A DNA stretch of 7,583 nt from Nevskia sp043781855 (GTDB lineage: Bacteria; Pseudomonadota; Gammaproteobacteria; Nevskiales; Nevskiaceae). A program made the position numbers and the translations under genes. Positions 6,835 to 7,583 of the stretch are shown piece by piece; within the stretch, counting starts at the first letter, position 1, and each line of letters begins with the position of its first letter. The DNA lies in contig JAYWBB010000026.1 of NCBI GenBank assembly GCA_043781855.1, positions 1 to 7,583 on the forward strand, in the 5' to 3' direction. The notes below the pieces were generated by a model. That model was not told where the DNA came from. It did no database searches and saw nothing but the letters and a program-made list of their open reading frames with translations.

Positions 6835-6868
6835 CCAGTCCCGTCTTTTTGCCTCCGGGGATTCGCTC

Positions 6869-7228
6869 ATGGATTCAATGAACCGTCGTTCCTTCATCAC
6901 TTCGTCCGCTTCGGCTGCGGGAGTCATCGCCGGCGTCGCGGCATCGGGCACTGCGGCAGCGGAAGCCCCGCGCAACCGCTCGCATGCCGGCGCGTCAGCA
7001 GGGCCGGGTCGCGTGCCGCCGCGCTTCACCACGACCAACAGCGTCGTGATGTTCGTCGATCACCAGATCGGCACGCTGAGCTGGGTCAAGAGCCTGCCGA
7101 CCGACACGGTGGTCACCACGTGTCGCGTGCTGACGCGCATGGCGACCGATTACGCGATGCCGCTGATGCTGACGACCACGCTCGAACAACAGGTCGGCAC
7201 CACGATCAAGCGGCGCGCGTCAAGGTAG
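6869..7228 (+). pseudogene. Truncated Tat-exported isochorismatase-like cysteine hydrolase
   Basis: The 119-residue open frame starts with a twin-arginine signal (NRRSFI at residues 5-10, then an Ala/Gly-rich hydrophobic stretch and a likely cut near AAAEA, about residue 32). An isochorismatase-fold N-terminus follows: NSVVMFVDHQIGTLSWVKSL with the first catalytic Asp at 64, then MPLMLTTTLEQQVGTTIK to residue 114. Family similarity then stops in this frame. The last residues are RRASR, followed by TAG at 7226-7228. In the next frame 7210-7224 reads AARVK, which resembles a segment normally about a dozen residues further on in this family. This suggests a small out-of-frame deletion before the IS junction. 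The catalytic Lys and Cys, expected downstream, are absent, so the product cannot be an active hydrolase. The intact ancestor would be a periplasmic amidohydrolase or hydrolase of unknown substrate. ATG 6869 is chosen for its GGGGA site; ATG 6878 is possible. Confidence 0.72.
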
Positions 7229-7583
7229 TTGCCGCCTCATTCATGCAGCGAGCTGCTTATAGGTTTCGCCGACGTGCGTTTTGATGACGCAGTCGCGTTC
7301 GGGGTTGAGCGCTACGGCGAGCACCGGTGACCAGTTGCGCGTTGCGCCTGACCATCGCGCCGGATTGAGTTCGCGTGCTCTGGTGTAGAGCGCGTGGCGT
7401 GCGGCCAGGATCGGACGATCAGCGCCTTCGTGGCGCGGTGCCGGACTGACGTATCGAATGCCGCTGTGGCGATGATCGATGTTGTACCAGCGCCCGAAGC
7501 CGGCCGCCCAGGTGCGAGCCTGCGCCAGATCACAGAAGCCCTTGGCCGGAAACTCCGGCCGGTACCTGGCGGTGCGGAAGAGC
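7225..7583 (-). mobile_element. Partial IS3-family insertion sequence (right end)
   Basis: The sequence changes from hydrolase-like DNA to the 3' end of an IS3-type transposase gene within about 7211-7240, so the IS end lies in that interval; 7225 is my estimate, just after the last hydrolase-like codons. I could not fix a terminal TG...CA inverted repeat, because the other end is outside the window. The element extends past 7583. Confidence 0.6.
7241..7582 (-). CDS. IS3-family transposase (OrfB), C-terminal part
   Basis: The minus strand is open from the window edge to TGA at 7243-7241 (113 residues; the start lies outside the window). It begins LFRTARYRPEFPAKGF and continues with the strongly conserved WYNIDHRHSGIRYVSP block. 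It then reads LNPARWSGATRNW and NPERD, and ends YKQLAA. This is the region just downstream of the last Glu of the DDE integrase (rve) catalytic core of IS3-family OrfB transposases, which cut and join the element's ends. The D, D and E residues themselves are beyond the window, so activity cannot be judged. The visible part has no stop or frameshift, unlike the three host genes to its left, which suggests a more recent arrival. The IS3 subgroup is not resolved. Confidence 0.87.
   Translation of the reverse strand, partial: LFRTARYRPEFPAKGFCDLAQARTWAAGFGRWYNIDHRHSGIRYVSPAPRHEGADRPILAARHALYTRARELNPARWSGATRNWSPVLAVALNPERDCVIKTHVGETYKQLAA

Larger units (their letters stand above)
6641..6868. promoter_or_regulatory. 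Divergent control region between the CDGSH and hydrolase genes
   Basis: These 228 bases lie between two divergently oriented (now broken) genes and must have held both promoters. I see no hexamer pair good enough to name. Notable elements are the perfect palindrome ACCGATCGGT (6766-6775), a further GATCGGT half-site at 6702-6708, and the hairpin at 6818-6834. The GGGGA at 6857-6861, seven bases before ATG 6869, is the hydrolase ribosome binding site. Confidence 0.4.

Noticed and set aside
6781..7284. 167-codon plus-strand frame overlapping the hydrolase gene
   Set aside because: It overlaps the Tat-signal hydrolase in another frame and has no motif of its own, apart from the short AARVK segment noted under the hydrolase.
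1..7583. CRISPR array, tRNA, rRNA or phage genes
   Set aside because: No regularly spaced direct repeats, cloverleaf-like sequence, rRNA motif or phage structural gene was seen on either strand.

Overview
The window looks like chromosomal DNA from a GC-rich proteobacterium. A betaproteobacterium (Burkholderiales or a relative) is my best guess, from the style of the cyclase/AAA/TPR protein, the CDGSH protein and the IS3-type transposase. This placement is inference: there is no rRNA, tRNA or taxonomic marker here.

Layout. Positions 1-314 are a noticeably AT-richer leader with a hairpin plus T-run (25-51) and an isolated TATAAT (77-82). Positions 315-1883 (+) encode a short lipoxygenase-fold protein in which, by my alignment, one of the five canonical iron ligands and the C-terminal Ile are replaced. 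A GC-rich hairpin follows (1898-1930), then a candidate promoter (1965-1992). Positions 2015-5449 (+) encode an intact 1144-residue class III nucleotidyl cyclase homologue fused to a STAND/AAA-like ATPase and a helical TPR-like tail.

From 5547 onward nearly everything is broken. A single-domain cyclic-nucleotide-binding protein (5547-5869, +) is frameshifted by a small deletion. A Fer4_19 + CDGSH + CDGSH iron-sulfur protein (5980-6640, -) carries three frame changes. A Tat-exported isochorismatase-like hydrolase (6869-7228, +) is cut off after about 114 residues. The last 340 bases are the 3' end of an IS3-family transposase on the minus strand, which runs off the window.

How the parts relate. 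The cyclase and the downstream cNMP-binding protein would make a natural producer/receptor pair, but the receptor copy here is damaged. The lipoxygenase and cyclase genes are separated by a terminator and a promoter, so they are neighbours rather than clearly one operon. The contrast between two long intact genes and three consecutive pseudogenes next to an IS element is the main structural theme. The most interesting single item is the altered metal site of the lipoxygenase homologue.
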